DNA of 64,000 nt from Aphanomyces cochlioides (taxonomy: Eukaryota; Oomycota; Saprolegniomycetes; Saprolegniales; Verrucalvaceae), in contig JAHQRK010000002.1 of assembly GCA_019828595.1 (NCBI GenBank), positions 3,162,001-3,226,000 on the forward strand, written 5' to 3'. A program made the position numbers and the translations under genes. This document shows positions 10,861-23,938 of the stretch, one piece after another (positions within the stretch are counted from its first letter, which is position 1; the number at the start of each line of letters is the position of its first letter). Below the pieces are notes generated by a model, which saw only the letters and a list, made by a program, of their open reading frames with translations, ran no database searches and was not told where the DNA came from.

Positions 10861-11673
10861 TGGCCAACATTATACCTTTATCATTTAATATTGTATTTAA
10901 TGATACGGGTACTTCAATATACAATACTCATACAGATTGAATTCTAAAGGAACTCCAATATAATATATCACTCAAAGTATATTACTTTATAGAGAGACTC
11001 TAAGAATGCATAAGTGCCAACTTGAAGAAGCGCCAGGCTGACGACAAAATGAATTCACGCGATCCAGTACGTGGGTGCGACCTTCTCTGACGCTTTGCGG
11101 CACGTTCTCGTACTCAAAATCCAAGAGGGGGATCCGCCATTTGTCGATTTTGCCGTGGCATAACTTGCAAGAGTGGTTCTAATGCTGTCAAGATATGTAT
11201 GGTTTTTGTGGCATGCTCTGGACGCCCCCTCTCTTACATGCAGGATGCGGGCTGATCTGCAACCTGATGGCGTTGGACTTCGCGGGGCATTCGCGTCTTC
11301 ACTTCGTTTCATCGCCCGACCAGAATCTCATGATTTGTCTCGATCTTCTCCAACTTGGACAACTCTTTCGTCGCTCGAACGAAGGGGCAATGCCAGAGAT
11401 ATCCGTGGAAACGAGAAACGCATTCGAAATTCTGACCTCACCATGATAACTGCAGTGTTCGAGAGCTTGCTTAGATCTAGACCTTTGGTAGTCCTTTCTC
11501 TCTGCTACAAATTGTGTGGCCATCACTTGGACTCATTGCGAACAGCATCTGTCAAATGTGGAACACAAAGACATGGCATTTCATCCACGTGGGTCTGATA
11601 CGGATATAAATTTATAGAGGTGGATTTTTCAATTGAAGATCTCTTTTGGTGGGTCATTTTGGAATTTGCCGCA
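10861..11673. other. Intergenic region
   Basis: Divergent promoter space between the lipoyl-like gene (-) and ALDH (+). The first 150 bp are strongly AT-rich. Frames inside have no family match and no consistent coding character. Confidence 0.5.
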
Positions 11674-13262
11674 ATGTTCCGCCATCTTGTCCGCCGTACG
11701 TCGCCTTTGTCCCGAAACTTCGCCTCGAATGTCCGTGTGACCCAGACGAACCTCTTGATTGACAACCGTTTCGTCCCCGCCTCGACTGGCAAGACGATTG
11801 ACACCTTCAACCCTGCGACAGAAGAAAAGATCGCGTCCGTCCAATTTGCCGGCAAGGAAGACGTTGACCGTGCCGTTGCTGCCGCTCGCCGTGCATTCAA
11901 AGACGATAGCCCATGGCGCACGATGTCTGCAACGTCGCGTGGAGACTTGCTCTACAAATTGGCTGATCTTGTCGACAAGAACCGTGATGAATTAGCGGCT
12001 TTGGAAGCTCTCGACAACGGCAAGCCAGAATCAGTTGCCAACACGGTTGACATCAACCTTGCCATTAAATGCCTGCGCTACTACGCTGGCTGGGCGGACA
12101 AGATTCATGGCAAGACTGTTCCCATCAATGGTCCATTTTTCTGCTTCACCAAGGATGAACCTGTTGGTGTGTGCGCGCAAATCATCCCATGGAACTTTCC
12201 TATTTTGATGGCGGCGTGGAAGCTCTCTCCTCTTTTGGCTGCTGGCTGCACCAGCGTCCTTAAGCCCGCCGAGCAAACTCCTCTCACGGCTCTTCGTCTT
12301 GGTGAACTCATTGTCGAAGCTGGTTTCCCTGCTGGTGTTGTCAACATTGTTCCTGGTGATGGAGCATTGACGGGCAAGTACTTGGCCCAACATCCTGACG
12401 TCGACAAGGTGCGGCATTGCATTCGAATAATGCTCTCACTGTGTTCACTAGGTGGCTTTCACGGGCTCAACTGAAGTGGGTTTTGAAATCATGCGCAACT
12501 CGCATCCCCACAACTTGAAGCGTGTGACTTTGGAATTGGGCGGCAAGTCTGCGAATATCATCATGGACGATGCTGACTTGGACCATGCTGTCGCTTGCGC
12601 TCATGTCGGTCTTTTCCTCAACCAAGGTCAATGCTGCATTGCTGGAAGTCGCTTGTTCGTCCACGAAAAGATCTACGACGAATTTGTCAAGAAGGCTGTC
12701 GCTTCCGCCAAGTCTGCTGTTGTGGGTGATCCTTTTGGCAAGAACACCACCCAAGGGTAAGCTCCATCATTCGCATTTCTTCTCATGGAATATTTGTAGT
12801 CCTCAAGTGAATGAAAGCCAATTCAAGAAGATCCTCAACTACATTGAAATCGGCAAGAAGGAAGGTGCCAAGTTGCTCACTGGTGGCAAGCGCGCTGGCA
12901 ACAAGGGTTGGTTCATTGAGCCTACCGTCTTTGCTGACGTGACGGACGACATGACAATCGCCAAGGAAGAAATTTTTGGCCCTGTCATGAGCATCTTGAA
13001 ATTCAAGACGGTTGACGAAGTCATTGAGCGTGCCAACAAGTCCGAATACGGTCTTGGAGCTGGTGTCGTGACGCAGAACCTCGAGACCGCCCTCCGATTC
13101 TCCCGGGAATTGAAGGCCGGCACAGTCTACGTCAACTGCTACGACATCTTTGATGCTGCTGCTCCTTTCGGCGGCTACAAGAACTCTGGCATCGGCCGAG
13201 AATTGGGCGAGCATGGTCTTCGCCCATACTTGGAAAACAAGACGGTCATCGTCAAGCAGTAG
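11674..13262 (+). CDS. ALDH2: Mitochondrial aldehyde dehydrogenase (NAD+), class 2-like
   Basis: Three exons: 11674-12408, 12452-12756, 12800-13262 (500 aa); both introns are 43 nt. The enzyme oxidises aldehydes to acids with NAD+. The first residues ([18 protein letters not shown]) are a typical mitochondrial presequence. Catalytic features: [13 protein letters not shown] (cofactor site), [10 protein letters not shown], the general-base motif ELGGKSANI, the nucleophile in [11 protein letters not shown], and [12 protein letters not shown]. The length and the ending [19 protein letters not shown] match ALDH2/ALDH1. The stop is 14 bp from the stop of the convergent coiled-coil gene. Confidence 0.95.
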
Positions 13263-13276
13263 ATTCCTTTTTGTTC

Positions 13277-15457
13277 TTAATACATCGTTGCTTCTTTGTC
13301 AGCATCGTATGCAATATTCCACGACGCAGGCTGCGGCATTGCTGACGTCCACGGCGGCATTTTCACAGCCGATGTCGGAGGATGGACATAAACATTGCCA
13401 AGGGCAGCTTGTTGCCGTAATAAATAATCCAGCTTGCGCGTGCCTTCCATCATTTGCCGGCACTCCATGCGCTGTTTCGTCAGCAAGAGCTTTTCATGTT
13501 GCAGAGCGGCGTTTGCACGTTCCAGCGCTGCTTTTTCCCGCTCGACGAGTTGCCACTTGTGGTCCTGATCCGTCTGCTGTTCCTTGCTCTTGCGACTGAG
13601 CGCTTCGTACTTTTCGTTGAGCTCTCGGTGCTCCACTTGCAAACTGTCCAGCTTTTGCACGAGCTCCTAGGAAAAAGTCGGCAATCCATTCATTGAGAAA
13701 GCCACGGACAGAATACTGCCTCGATTGCTCCAACGTAGTCGCACTCAGAGCCATGACTTCGCGCTTCCTGGCGTTGACAATGTCCTCGTCTCGAGCGAGC
13801 TGAGTCAAGCGTTCCTGGCATTGTTTGGCTTGAGCCTCGACTGTAATTTCGTCCTGGACCTACACATGCTCTGAATCAGCGTCGTGGCGATGATGATTTC
13901 TCACAAGTCGAAGTCGCTTCTCTTCGAGTTGCGTCCGCAGAGCTTCCAACTTGCCACGCTCTTCGTCCAATCGTGCATTTTGTGTCGCCAAACTTGTAAG
14001 CAGTTGGCGTCGTTGATCGTCGATGGCATCGCGCTCTCGAAAGACCTGCCCGACAGACGAATTTAGAGACCATGCGGAGACACAAATGCTTGATACCTTG
14101 ATGGCTTCATCGCGAATCTTTGCATCCGCTCGCTCCTCGGCTTGAACGCGTTGCGACTGTGCAAGGGCGAGGGCTTTCTCATAGCGTTCGCCTTCTCGCT
14201 TAGCTTTGTCCTCCATATCGCGTTTGTCTTCGAGGAGTTTAGCCTCAAGTTTTTCATAGCGTTCTCGTTGGGCTTCGACGATCAATCGGTAGTTTTCAGG
14301 TAGCGCAACTCGCTCTTGGCTTCGTTCCTCCATAGCTTTCGCCATTGTTTCCTATCGTTACCACGCTATGAATTGGAATTCAGTTGTGGCTGTACCTCCA
14401 TGCACTGCAACTTGACCAAGCATCGCTGCTCCACCACTTCGATCGCCACGCGATGATCTACCACAGCTTGCTCGTACTTTTGTTGGAGCTGCTGCCGAGC
14501 ATCCACTGCGCTTTCCAATTTACAATTGAGAGTGTGCAGATCACGCAGTGCAGCTTCGTAGCTCTCTGATAGATGAAGGTTGCGCTCCTCGACTTGTCGT
14601 TTTTCCGATTCGCACAGCTCTAACTTGGCGACCACAGCTGCGTGCGCTTGGACCTACGACATGCAAAGGCAACTGGGCATTCTTCCTGCTGTGCATACCT
14701 CTGCGGTTAACCTTGTGTCTAACGCAACGTACTTTGCCTCGACGTCAGCGAGAGTTTGTTTTGTCGTCTGGAGCAAAAGCTCATGCTGGAGTCGTCGTTC
14801 GTCTGCTCGTTTTTTCTTCTGTGCAAATTTTTCAGAGCGCAGACGCTTTTCTTCGAGATGGCGTTCCTGGAGGAACCGCAGTTCATTTTTTAGATCGCTG
14901 TTGGCACGCAAAAGTTGAGCGTGTTGAAACTTCAGTTGGTCGTTCTCGTCCACGAGTTGGACCTCGAGTTGCCGAATGTATCGATTGGTTTCGCGTGACT
15001 TTGCATTGTCAATTGGCTCCTCTTCAATTCTGGCCAAGGGGCGCGGAGACGGTGGAGGTTCTGGCTTCTTGTCGTACGTCCGAGGGGGTGATGGTGGTCG
15101 TGTCGGCACTGAGAGGTTAACATGGTTCCTTGGGCTGCTCGATCTGCTTTCATTCTCAAACGATGCATCACAGTATCCACCATCGTCCTCGTTTTCAAAG
15201 TCGTCATCGTATTCGGGTTCGTCTTCGAATGGTTGTTTAGCTGGTTGTTTGACAGGTTGAGGCGGCGGTGGAGCTTGTTTTACCGGTGGAGGTGGTGTTT
15301 GCTTTGCCGGGAATGCAGCTGGTGCTGGTTTTGCATTTGGTTTTGCCGGTGAAGGTTGAATATCCTCTTCGAAATCTACACTGTAGGCTTGATCCTCATC
15401 AGCGGCTTGGAATTCGTCGTCAGATGCAATTTCTTCCGCCTCCGCATCACTGTCCAT
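13277..15457 (-). CDS. Large coiled-coil protein with acidic, proline-rich N-terminus
   Basis: Six exons on minus: 14699-15457, 14396-14653, 14097-14351, 13905-14045, 13710-13859, 13277-13666 (650 aa). Introns are 43-51 nt; all joins keep the frame. An in-frame ATG at 15547 would add 30 residues; I chose 15457 because the protein then starts with an acidic segment (MDSDAEAEEIASDDEF). Residues 1-150 are acidic and Pro-rich (PPPPVKQAPPPPQPVKQP); residues about 170-620 are almost continuous Glu/Lys/Arg/Leu heptad-like coiled coil. I recognise no catalytic domain. Such proteins are often cytoskeletal, basal-body or ciliary, but that is only a guess. Confidence 0.7.
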
Positions 15458-16565
<1,108 letters not shown>

Positions 16566-17722
16566 GCGGACGAAATCACGCATATGATTGGATTCTCCTC
16601 TAGCTCCTTGTGTAATAAAGCATGACTCGACCGTCCTCCGAACGTCGTCGACGAGTTGCAACAAGGTCGTGTCGTTCGCATCTGTACAAACTCCCGATCA
16701 CAGGAAACTCAAGGTCGCGTGAGCTACAGTCGACGCTTTAGGTCTCGCCTTCGCAACAGGTTTCCAAACGCACACCTTCTCATTCAACATCTGCACAACA
16801 CTACGTCCACGGCACTGGACATTAGAAGTTATTCTCGTAATAAGAAAGCGATGAGAATAGATGACGTGAGAAGGTGAAGTGCATTTACCATCGAGCGTTC
16901 ACTTAAATGTCTGGCTATCGATGATAAATTGTGTAGATACGACAGCTTCGTCTGTATCCTCATGGGCCTCTTCGTAGACGCACGATTCAGCTTCTCATGG
17001 GTCGTCGTAAACTCGAACTCTTCACACAGAAGTCGGAGGTGGCTAAAAAGGTTGTTGCCCTCCTACATCAAGGCTCGACAATCGAGAATGATGCTGACTT
17101 CAAGGCTCTACAGCATCGCAGTAGGCCATTGAGTGCTTCTGTTGATGTGTACTTGTCGCGTCTAACGAAACTCTGGCGATTAGATCGCAAGAATATCGTC
17201 GCCTTGACCATGGAGGACCAGGTTCGCAACACGAATTCGCTAGCGTTCTTGGACTCTTGGAAGGCAAACTAGGGACGAAATGCGCAGTCCATGCTTCCTT
17301 CGCGATGTTATGCTATACAGCAGCACTTTCTTCGCCTGTCATCGCAAAAATGCTTCATTGATATCCAACGCAGCTTGAAAACCTCAATCGAGTCATTTCC
17401 ACGTCGTTGAACGAATTGTTTCATTTGCAATCTCCACATCTCTTGTACAAGAAAACAGACAAGCGCATACAACCAGAAGAATCCACGCAATCTTGTCATG
17501 TATATCGACACATGGTCGGCAGATCGCACACTCACGTGAGACTTTCCAAGCGAAGAGAGGCAGCGCGCTCCATCTTCTCCATGGGCCATTTGATTTTCTG
17601 CTCAAAATCAATTGACCAATCAAGTTCGCTTCCACCATGTGATCGATCTCTGATTCATTGAATATTTCAAAATTAATATCCAATGAAATCACTTTATTTT
17701 TTGAGCGCCATTGTTCTTGAAG
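16566..17722. other. Intergenic region
   Basis: Little of note apart from a small open frame at 16997-17272 (listed separately) and a CCAAT box (GACCAATCAAG, 17614-17624) about 100 bp before the SNM1 gene. Confidence 0.45.
16997..17272 (+). CDS. Small hypothetical protein, 91 aa
   Basis: ATG-initiated frame, basic and helical (MGRRKLELFTQKSEVAKK...), no recognised family, no visible intron. It may be a real small gene, a remnant, or chance. Confidence 0.25.
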   Translation: MGRRKLELFTQKSEVAKKVVALLHQGSTIENDADFKALQHRSRPLSASVDVYLSRLTKLWRLDRKNIVALTMEDQVRNTNSLAFLDSWKAN

Positions 17723-20524
17723 ATGCGTCGGCGCCACTTGCTCTCGCTGCGGTACTGCGAATCAGTCACGCAAGAATCGTCAGCGAAGGAGCCAGACGGG
17801 GAATCTCACAGGATGGAAATATCGAACGATCTGGTGAACACGCTTTCGGCGGATGTGAAACGTGATGATCTTGCCGAATTACCTCCAAGGACTGCGCGGA
17901 TGAGTTTGGACAACACAGGTCAAGATCTTCCAGACGATGTTAAACAAGAGCAAAATAATATTTCGATACCATATTCTAACGCGAGGACTCTTCAAACGGT
18001 CCAGACGCGAGAAGCATTGACATCCAAGTCGTCATGGAAGATGCCATCACGTCAAGACTCTAAACGATACCTGTTGAGACTACCCAAAGACGAACACACA
18101 GAAGGCTTACCATCAACTAGCAAAACTGAAATATTACCACCACAAGTTGCAAGTCATAGCCATGGCAGGAACGACTCATTTTTATCACCTGCGAGACCGT
18201 TCAACATCACCTCGATGTGGCCGGAGAAGAGAGCAGCTGCGGCACCCGTAATGACCTGCGTTGCAACCGAAGTTTGCGAGGAAGTTGACGTCCGCGTGAT
18301 TGATTCAGAATTGATCACCAATAAAAATCACGCATCTCATGAACCAACTACAGCAAGTACTCAAGACGAACGAGTTGCCTCAACGTCAAACGATCTTGAA
18401 TCGCCAATGCCATCAGACGGGCCAATAGAGGACGTAATCGACTTACTATCGGACGATGAAAACTGCCCTTCAACTCAGCGAGCTGAGAACTACAGCCCTC
18501 CACTAGCTCCTCTGCCACCTCCTACAGCTGCAACCACGTCGTCGGTTGTTCGTTGTCCAACGTGTGGTAAAAATCTCACGTTCTTGAATGCCCTTGGCCA
18601 AAATCAACATGTGAATAACTGCTTGGATCAAATGGAGCTGTTCGAGCGCAACAAGAAACAACCTAAACCTTCACCTTCTGTCCAAACTACCCTGACACCA
18701 GCAACCCCACCACCTCAGCAACCGCAAGCACCAATTCTCCATCCTTGCACCGTTTGCGGCATCGAATTATGTGGAAAGTCGACCCCACAGCGCGTACAAC
18801 ACACAAAGGTTTGTGCAAGGCGCTTTGGCGTCAATGTTCAGTCGCTTCGAATTGGTACAACGATAACTCCCAAGTGCGGATATTCATTACCTCTATTGGA
18901 TAGATGAAGAAGATGCCCCAGCCCCAGATCCTTCAGTCGAGCCTCCATCTGTACCTCAAATGTCGAATGCATTTGACATGCTCATGAAAAATGCTCAGAC
19001 AGCATCTCTTTCCGTTGGTCAACCCCCCAGGGCAGGCGCCGGCAAAAAACGCAAGCCTTCATCTATATTCAACAAGCCGAAGGATGGATATCCATGTCCA
19101 CAGTACAAAATTATACGTGGAACGACAATTGTTGTCGATGGCTTTCAATACGCCAAGCCATCATTGTCCAAAGTTTACTTTCTCTCCCATTTTCATTCAG
19201 ACCATTACACTGGCCTCACCAAGGTATGCGAAATGTTGATGTCTGTTGAGCATTAAGCCCAAGGTAGTCGTTCTCTGCTGGAATTATTTATTGCACGCCT
19301 GTGACTGCCAAGTTGGTGCTGCTCTGTCTTGGTGTTGACCAGTAAGTCGAATTAATCAGCAATTCAAATAACTGAATCGATTAGGAAGTACATTCACCCG
19401 TTACCACTTAATCAACCCTATGTCTTGCCGGATCAGCAAGCTCAAGTCACATTTATCGATGCGAATCATTGTCCAGGGGCTGCTCTTATCTTGTTTCAAC
19501 TCCGAGGTGGTAAAACATACCTGCACACTGGTGACGACAACATCAATGGAAGTCAATATTGAACTCATTCGTAGGAGATTTCAGATACGATGCGAGCATG
19601 CTCGAGAGTCGATTCTTGCTTCGTTTTGCCGACCAGGAACCTGTTCTGGACGGCGTGTACTTGGACACGACGTATTGCGAACCTCAATATTGCCATCCAA
19701 CTCAAGTACAAAGTCTTGACGGATGAAATGCGTGACGCATGAATATAGGCTGTTGCTATCGCTGAAGCCATGAGACTGATAGATTATCATGAAAACGATC
19801 GTGCATTGTATTTGTTTGGCTCATATTCAATTGGAAAAGAAAGACTTTTTATGGATGCAAGGACCCTCCCCGTTGCATGAATATGATGTTTATCTAGGTT
19901 GCGCATCATTTGCAACGAAAAGTTTACGTTGAGCGGTCCAAGTTGTCCCTATTGTCGTGCTTTGAGTGGCCTGAGTCCGAAATGGTACTATTTACATCGC
20001 ATGACCATGTTGAATCGTCCTTTGATAGGCCATGTTGACATTGGAGCCGTCAATAACCAAGTAGGTGAAGGTAGTTTGACGTATTTGATAACTGCTGTAG
20101 CCTGCACGTGGTTCCGATGGGAAGCTTAAACTTTGAAGTCATGGCTGCTTTACTGAGCAAACATCGACTGCGATTCCACAAAATCATTGCTTTTCGTCCA
20201 ACAGGATGGACATTTTCTGGCAAACACAAGTTATCATCGATGCGCTCACAGTCTGATGGCAAATTGATTATTTATGGTATTCCGTACAGGTACAACAAAA
20301 ATTTATGTTGCATCCAAGTGATATTTATGTGTAGTGAACATTCGAGCTTCGAGGAATTGTGTGCGTTCATCAAGGCATTCAAACCTGCATCAATAATTCC
20401 CACAGTACATTTCACAACCTGTCCTGGCTGACGTGCTCTGTAGGTTAACTGCACAAAATCCCAGCAGCAAGTAGACCTTCTGCGGCAAACCTGTTTCCAC
20501 AACATCACCCACCATTTCAAATAA
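17723..20524 (+). CDS. SNM1/PSO2-family DNA cross-link repair nuclease (DCLRE1A-like)
   Basis: Eleven exons (17723-18854, 18904-19223, 19268-19341, 19385-19530, 19575-19705, 19749-19856, 19898-19984, 20029-20060, 20101-20289, 20335-20404, 20444-20524), 789 aa. The family has 5' exonuclease activity in interstrand cross-link repair in the nucleus. The long N-terminus is disordered, with an [12 protein letters not shown]-interacting-like motif. Two Cys/His fingers follow: a Rad18/UBZ4-like [20 protein letters not shown] (about 275) and CTVCGIEL...H...C (about 335). The metallo-beta-lactamase domain has [13 protein letters not shown] (HxHxDH), [24 protein letters not shown]; the beta-CASP part has [10 protein letters not shown] and IYGIPYSEHSS, ending IIPTV. 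Intron 19857-19897 uses a GC donor (GCAAGG...CTAG). Confidence 0.9.
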
Positions 20525-20546
20525 TGGTCATGCACTTGTCAATTTA

Positions 20547-21792
20547 TCAAATACTATTCTTCAAGATGGATTCGATGATGGGCGAAATTTCCTTTCCAGT
20601 GACAGAATTTGCGTCAAATTGCGAGCTGAGCGGCAAGTTTGTATACCACACGTATCCCCACAACTTAATCGTGACCCACGTGTTGACATTCATGACCATA
20701 TTTTGATTTTCAAGATATTGACCACGTCCGTGAGTCTTGGGTTTTCAATCAAGTTGAGATTTCCAGTTGCGACAAGATTCGTGTCTTTGTAGATTGGAAG
20801 CGAGAGCGAGCCGAACGTAATATTTGCCCACGGAAGTCCAGATGTTGCTCCCGTGAAAGAAACAACCGTTGGCCCTGTGACTTCGATCATGCCGGGCAAT
20901 GTAGCTGGTGCTGTGATAGGCACAGTGACGCGGAAATTGTTGATACCAGCAAGAAGTTCCATCTGCAGCTTTTTGAGTTCGTTTGCACCGGGATTGCGGA
21001 CGATTTCATCAAAGCTTTCTTCAAGGGTGTGATCAATTGTCATGTCGTACTGAGAGTCCAGCTCAAGGTGCTTATACCATGTGAAGCCCCAAAATTTGAT
21101 GTGCCAAACGGTATGAATAACGAGTGCAAACTGCTTGCGAGCGAATATATCGTTGATCACATCTGGCGATGGTGTGTCGAAGACGTGGAGATTGCATTGA
21201 ATCGTTTGGGTGGATCTCTTGTTGGCCGGAAATGACAAGTTATCGACAACAACATTGGCCCATTTCTTGCCGTGAATGTCTGAAATCGTGAAGACTGTCG
21301 GGTCCACCAATTCCACTGTACCTACGAGAGCTTGTTAATCCAAACATCGGACAATGTCTCACCTGGAACCCATGTCGCTTTATTGATTGGCGTCGTGACT
21401 GTAAACCCAGTGGGGCTTGTAACTTGTACGATTGTTTGGTCCGATGTGGAATTGGTCGACTTGGAAGATGACACGGCTGGGTCTCGAACAACTTCGTCGA
21501 ATTTGTGACGAATACCATGGGGAATCGTCACGTTGACAAGGATGGGCAGCCAAATCGACAGGATGAGTACAATGCCAAGGAGAACGTGCAGCGTAATGAA
21601 CCCACATTTTCCAAGGCGATTACCACAATAGTGCTTTCCAGTGCTGCCGTAGCTGCCCAGGTACCATTTAGCACAGCCCTTGCGGTCTGGACGGGATGGA
21701 GCTGGCGAGGTCAATGCATTGTTTGTTGGCGTGAGCACTTGGGCGAATTCGTTGTCACTTGCCGCTTCAGTCGAACTCACGCGTCCCTTCAT
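20547..21792 (-). CDS. Single-pass membrane protein with tandem LEA2/DUF3712-like domains (copy A, frameshifted)
   Basis: Exon 1 21363-21792, 41-nt intron, exon 2 20547-21321. The cytoplasmic N-terminus ends in a Gly/Cys-rich segment (GKHYCGNRLGKCGF), then one membrane segment (LHVLLGIVLILSIWLPILV), then two repeats of a beta-rich domain with the signature G-W-A-N-(I/V)-x-x-x-x-(L/V)-S-(F/L)-P and W-x-I-K-x-W-G-x-x-W-Y. It is a paralogue of the gene at 27470. Near 20703 the frame must change (after ...NILKIK) to continue into NTWVTIKLWGYVWY and the end SILKNSI; an indel of -1 or +2 in an A-rich run explains this. It is either a young pseudogene or an assembly error. The domain resembles LEA2/DUF3712; the role is unknown, possibly plasma-membrane or vacuolar lipid contact. 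Confidence 0.65.
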
Positions 21793-23183
21793 GGCAGTAA
21801 CTTGATGAATGACCTCTCAGTGAGTTAATTAACGCAGCATGTCGAGGATCGTGGCGTGCGATTGATATTTCGCCCATCGAATATCCATCTCAACCAGCGA
21901 CGTCGACTCAACTTTGATTTTCGTTAGCGATTGGCTGGACAGATTCTGAAATGACCAATCAAATGACGCCGAACTTTCTTTGGAACTCTCAATCACGAAT
22001 CGACACAGTCAGATGATGGATCGACATTGACGAAGGAATGATCGTGGCGTCGTGTGCAGCATTGTGATATTTCTGTAGAAACTTGCGATAATGTCTGAAA
22101 GCATGGCACCCATGATCAACCTTTGAATATCCTTGAATGACCCATCCGTGTCACAGTCCAAGCCCAAAACTCAAGAATTGCATTGCAATAACTCAGCTCC
22201 TGGCCTTCGAGCCTGCAGTCGGCTTTGCGTCTTCCCTCATGGGACGTTGTTGCTCTGTAGCAACAAACAGCGACTACAGGTTATGTATTCACTGTCTGCA
22301 CGTGGAAACGTGCAACGGCAGTGGCTTAAACTGCAGAGCATGGTAGATGAAACATCTTCAGGGGATTCACAACAAAACGCCACGTATCGGCAGCCAAAAG
22401 TAGCCTTCACGAAACCTTACATATTGCTCTAGCAATATATTACAGGGGGGACTCGTACTGCTACTGCACTACCTGTGAGTTAGGGGCTCGCGAATAAAAA
22501 CACTATCGCAAGAGCACATCGACGCCACACGCAGGACAAGAGCTGACACATAAAGATTATTACAATTGCCCTGAATTACTTTTAGCAAAGTAGCAGTGAC
22601 ATTGGATCGGCATGGTGACCTTCACGAGTCTTCTACGTCGAATTTCCAAACCATTCAGTCTGTTTCTGGTCTGTCATGCGATGAAAACACAGAAAAAACC
22701 GGAGCTTTACATTAACGCAGACGACGACATTTTCAACTTGAGAAAGGCCTTTCGATTGCTACACCGAAAGAACAGCACGAGTCTGTTGCAAGGAAATTCG
22801 TTGCCGACACGTGCTTGCAATTTTCATATTATCTACGGCGATACTGTAGTGCACCCACTATAGTTGATTCGTCTGTCGTCATGCTGATGAAACAACACAT
22901 TGGTTTCGATTTTGCTCTAAACTGAACCTGAAATTTGTAAAACGAGATTTTTCGAAGAGATTTTCAAGTTTTTGATTCAATAGAGTAATCCGTGAAGTCG
23001 CAAAACACAGTGTTCAGGTTGTGAGATTTTGCGTAACTCAGTACGAATCTGTCACAACTTCTCGGGCACAGTCAGCTGTTTTCAAACTGACAATGAAACT
23101 CGAATTTGGCAGAGGAAGCAGGTTATAAATATCTCGTCCCGAGTTTTGAAACGATTCCGTTTTCACTTGAACAAACGAAGGAC
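21793..23183. other. Intergenic region
   Basis: Promoter side of copy A (ATTGG at 21930, CCAAT at 21955). An open frame at 22612-22863 (83 codons) has no recognisable features. AACCTGAAATTTGT at 22925 may be one end of the Harbinger-like element. Confidence 0.45.
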
Positions 23184-23888
23184 ATGAGTGATGCCAGCGC
23201 TCTGTCTGCTCAAATTACCCCCAGCAATGAATGCGATAGCGACGAGAAGCCTGCATACAAGAAGTTGAAGTCGTCCAGGCAAATCGTTGATTCAGTTCAT
23301 TTGAGCGTCCTCGTTGCATCTTATCGCAATCACTATAGCAGCTACAGTGAGCTGCACCCGAACAAATCGCAGCTTGTTCCTAGTAAGGTATGGAAAGAAA
23401 TATACAACGAATATCGAGCAGCACATCCCGATTCACCCTTTTCGCAAGAAACATTGAAAATGCGCTTGCGTGGTGAATTGTCTGCTTTGTCTACTGGTAC
23501 CAGTGATGAATCCAACGGCAAGGCTGTGTCACAGCCAGATCAGGTGCTTGTCGAACTCAAAATGACAAACAACCATGCAAAAAGGAATGTCCTCCATGAA
23601 CGATCTAAGATCCTTGCTAGTACACCAGAAAATATCGTACCGATCAATAGCGGCGTGTTACCAGCAGCGACAACCAAACCCAAGACAAAGGTCGAAATGC
23701 TCCAAAAACAAGCATCATCAATTGAATTGATGGCTGAATCATTTCGCGAAAGCCTCGCCCAACGAAAGGTTTACACGCAGGCCAAACTTTTTAAAGTCCA
23801 GCTTGCCAACTTGGTTGCCCTCAAGGATCTTGGGGTGATTTCGAATGACGAATTCAATGAGCGAGCTAAAGCTCTAAGTGAAGTTTAG
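23184..23888 (+). CDS. Putative Harbinger accessory (Myb/SANT-like) protein
   Basis: ATG at 23184, 234 aa, no intron, convergent with the transposase; its stop lies 50 bp from the transposase stop. Residues about 30-105 contain a helical segment with conserved-type aromatic spacing (SVLVASYRNHY, VWKEIYNEYRAAHP, ETLKMRLRGEL), loosely like SANT/trihelix domains of Harbinger second ORFs. The C-terminal third is a helical segment (about 195-234). The assignment rests on context; a host gene of unknown function is possible. Confidence 0.45.
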   Translation: MSDASALSAQITPSNECDSDEKPAYKKLKSSRQIVDSVHLSVLVASYRNHYSSYSELHPNKSQLVPSKVWKEIYNEYRAAHPDSPFSQETLKMRLRGELSALSTGTSDESNGKAVSQPDQVLVELKMTNNHAKRNVLHERSKILASTPENIVPINSGVLPAATTKPKTKVEMLQKQASSIELMAESFRESLAQRKVYTQAKLFKVQLANLVALKDLGVISNDEFNERAKALSEV

Positions 23889-23938
23889 AGTTAAGATAAC
23901 TTCATCATACATTTGATTTATATATCTGTTCAGACACG

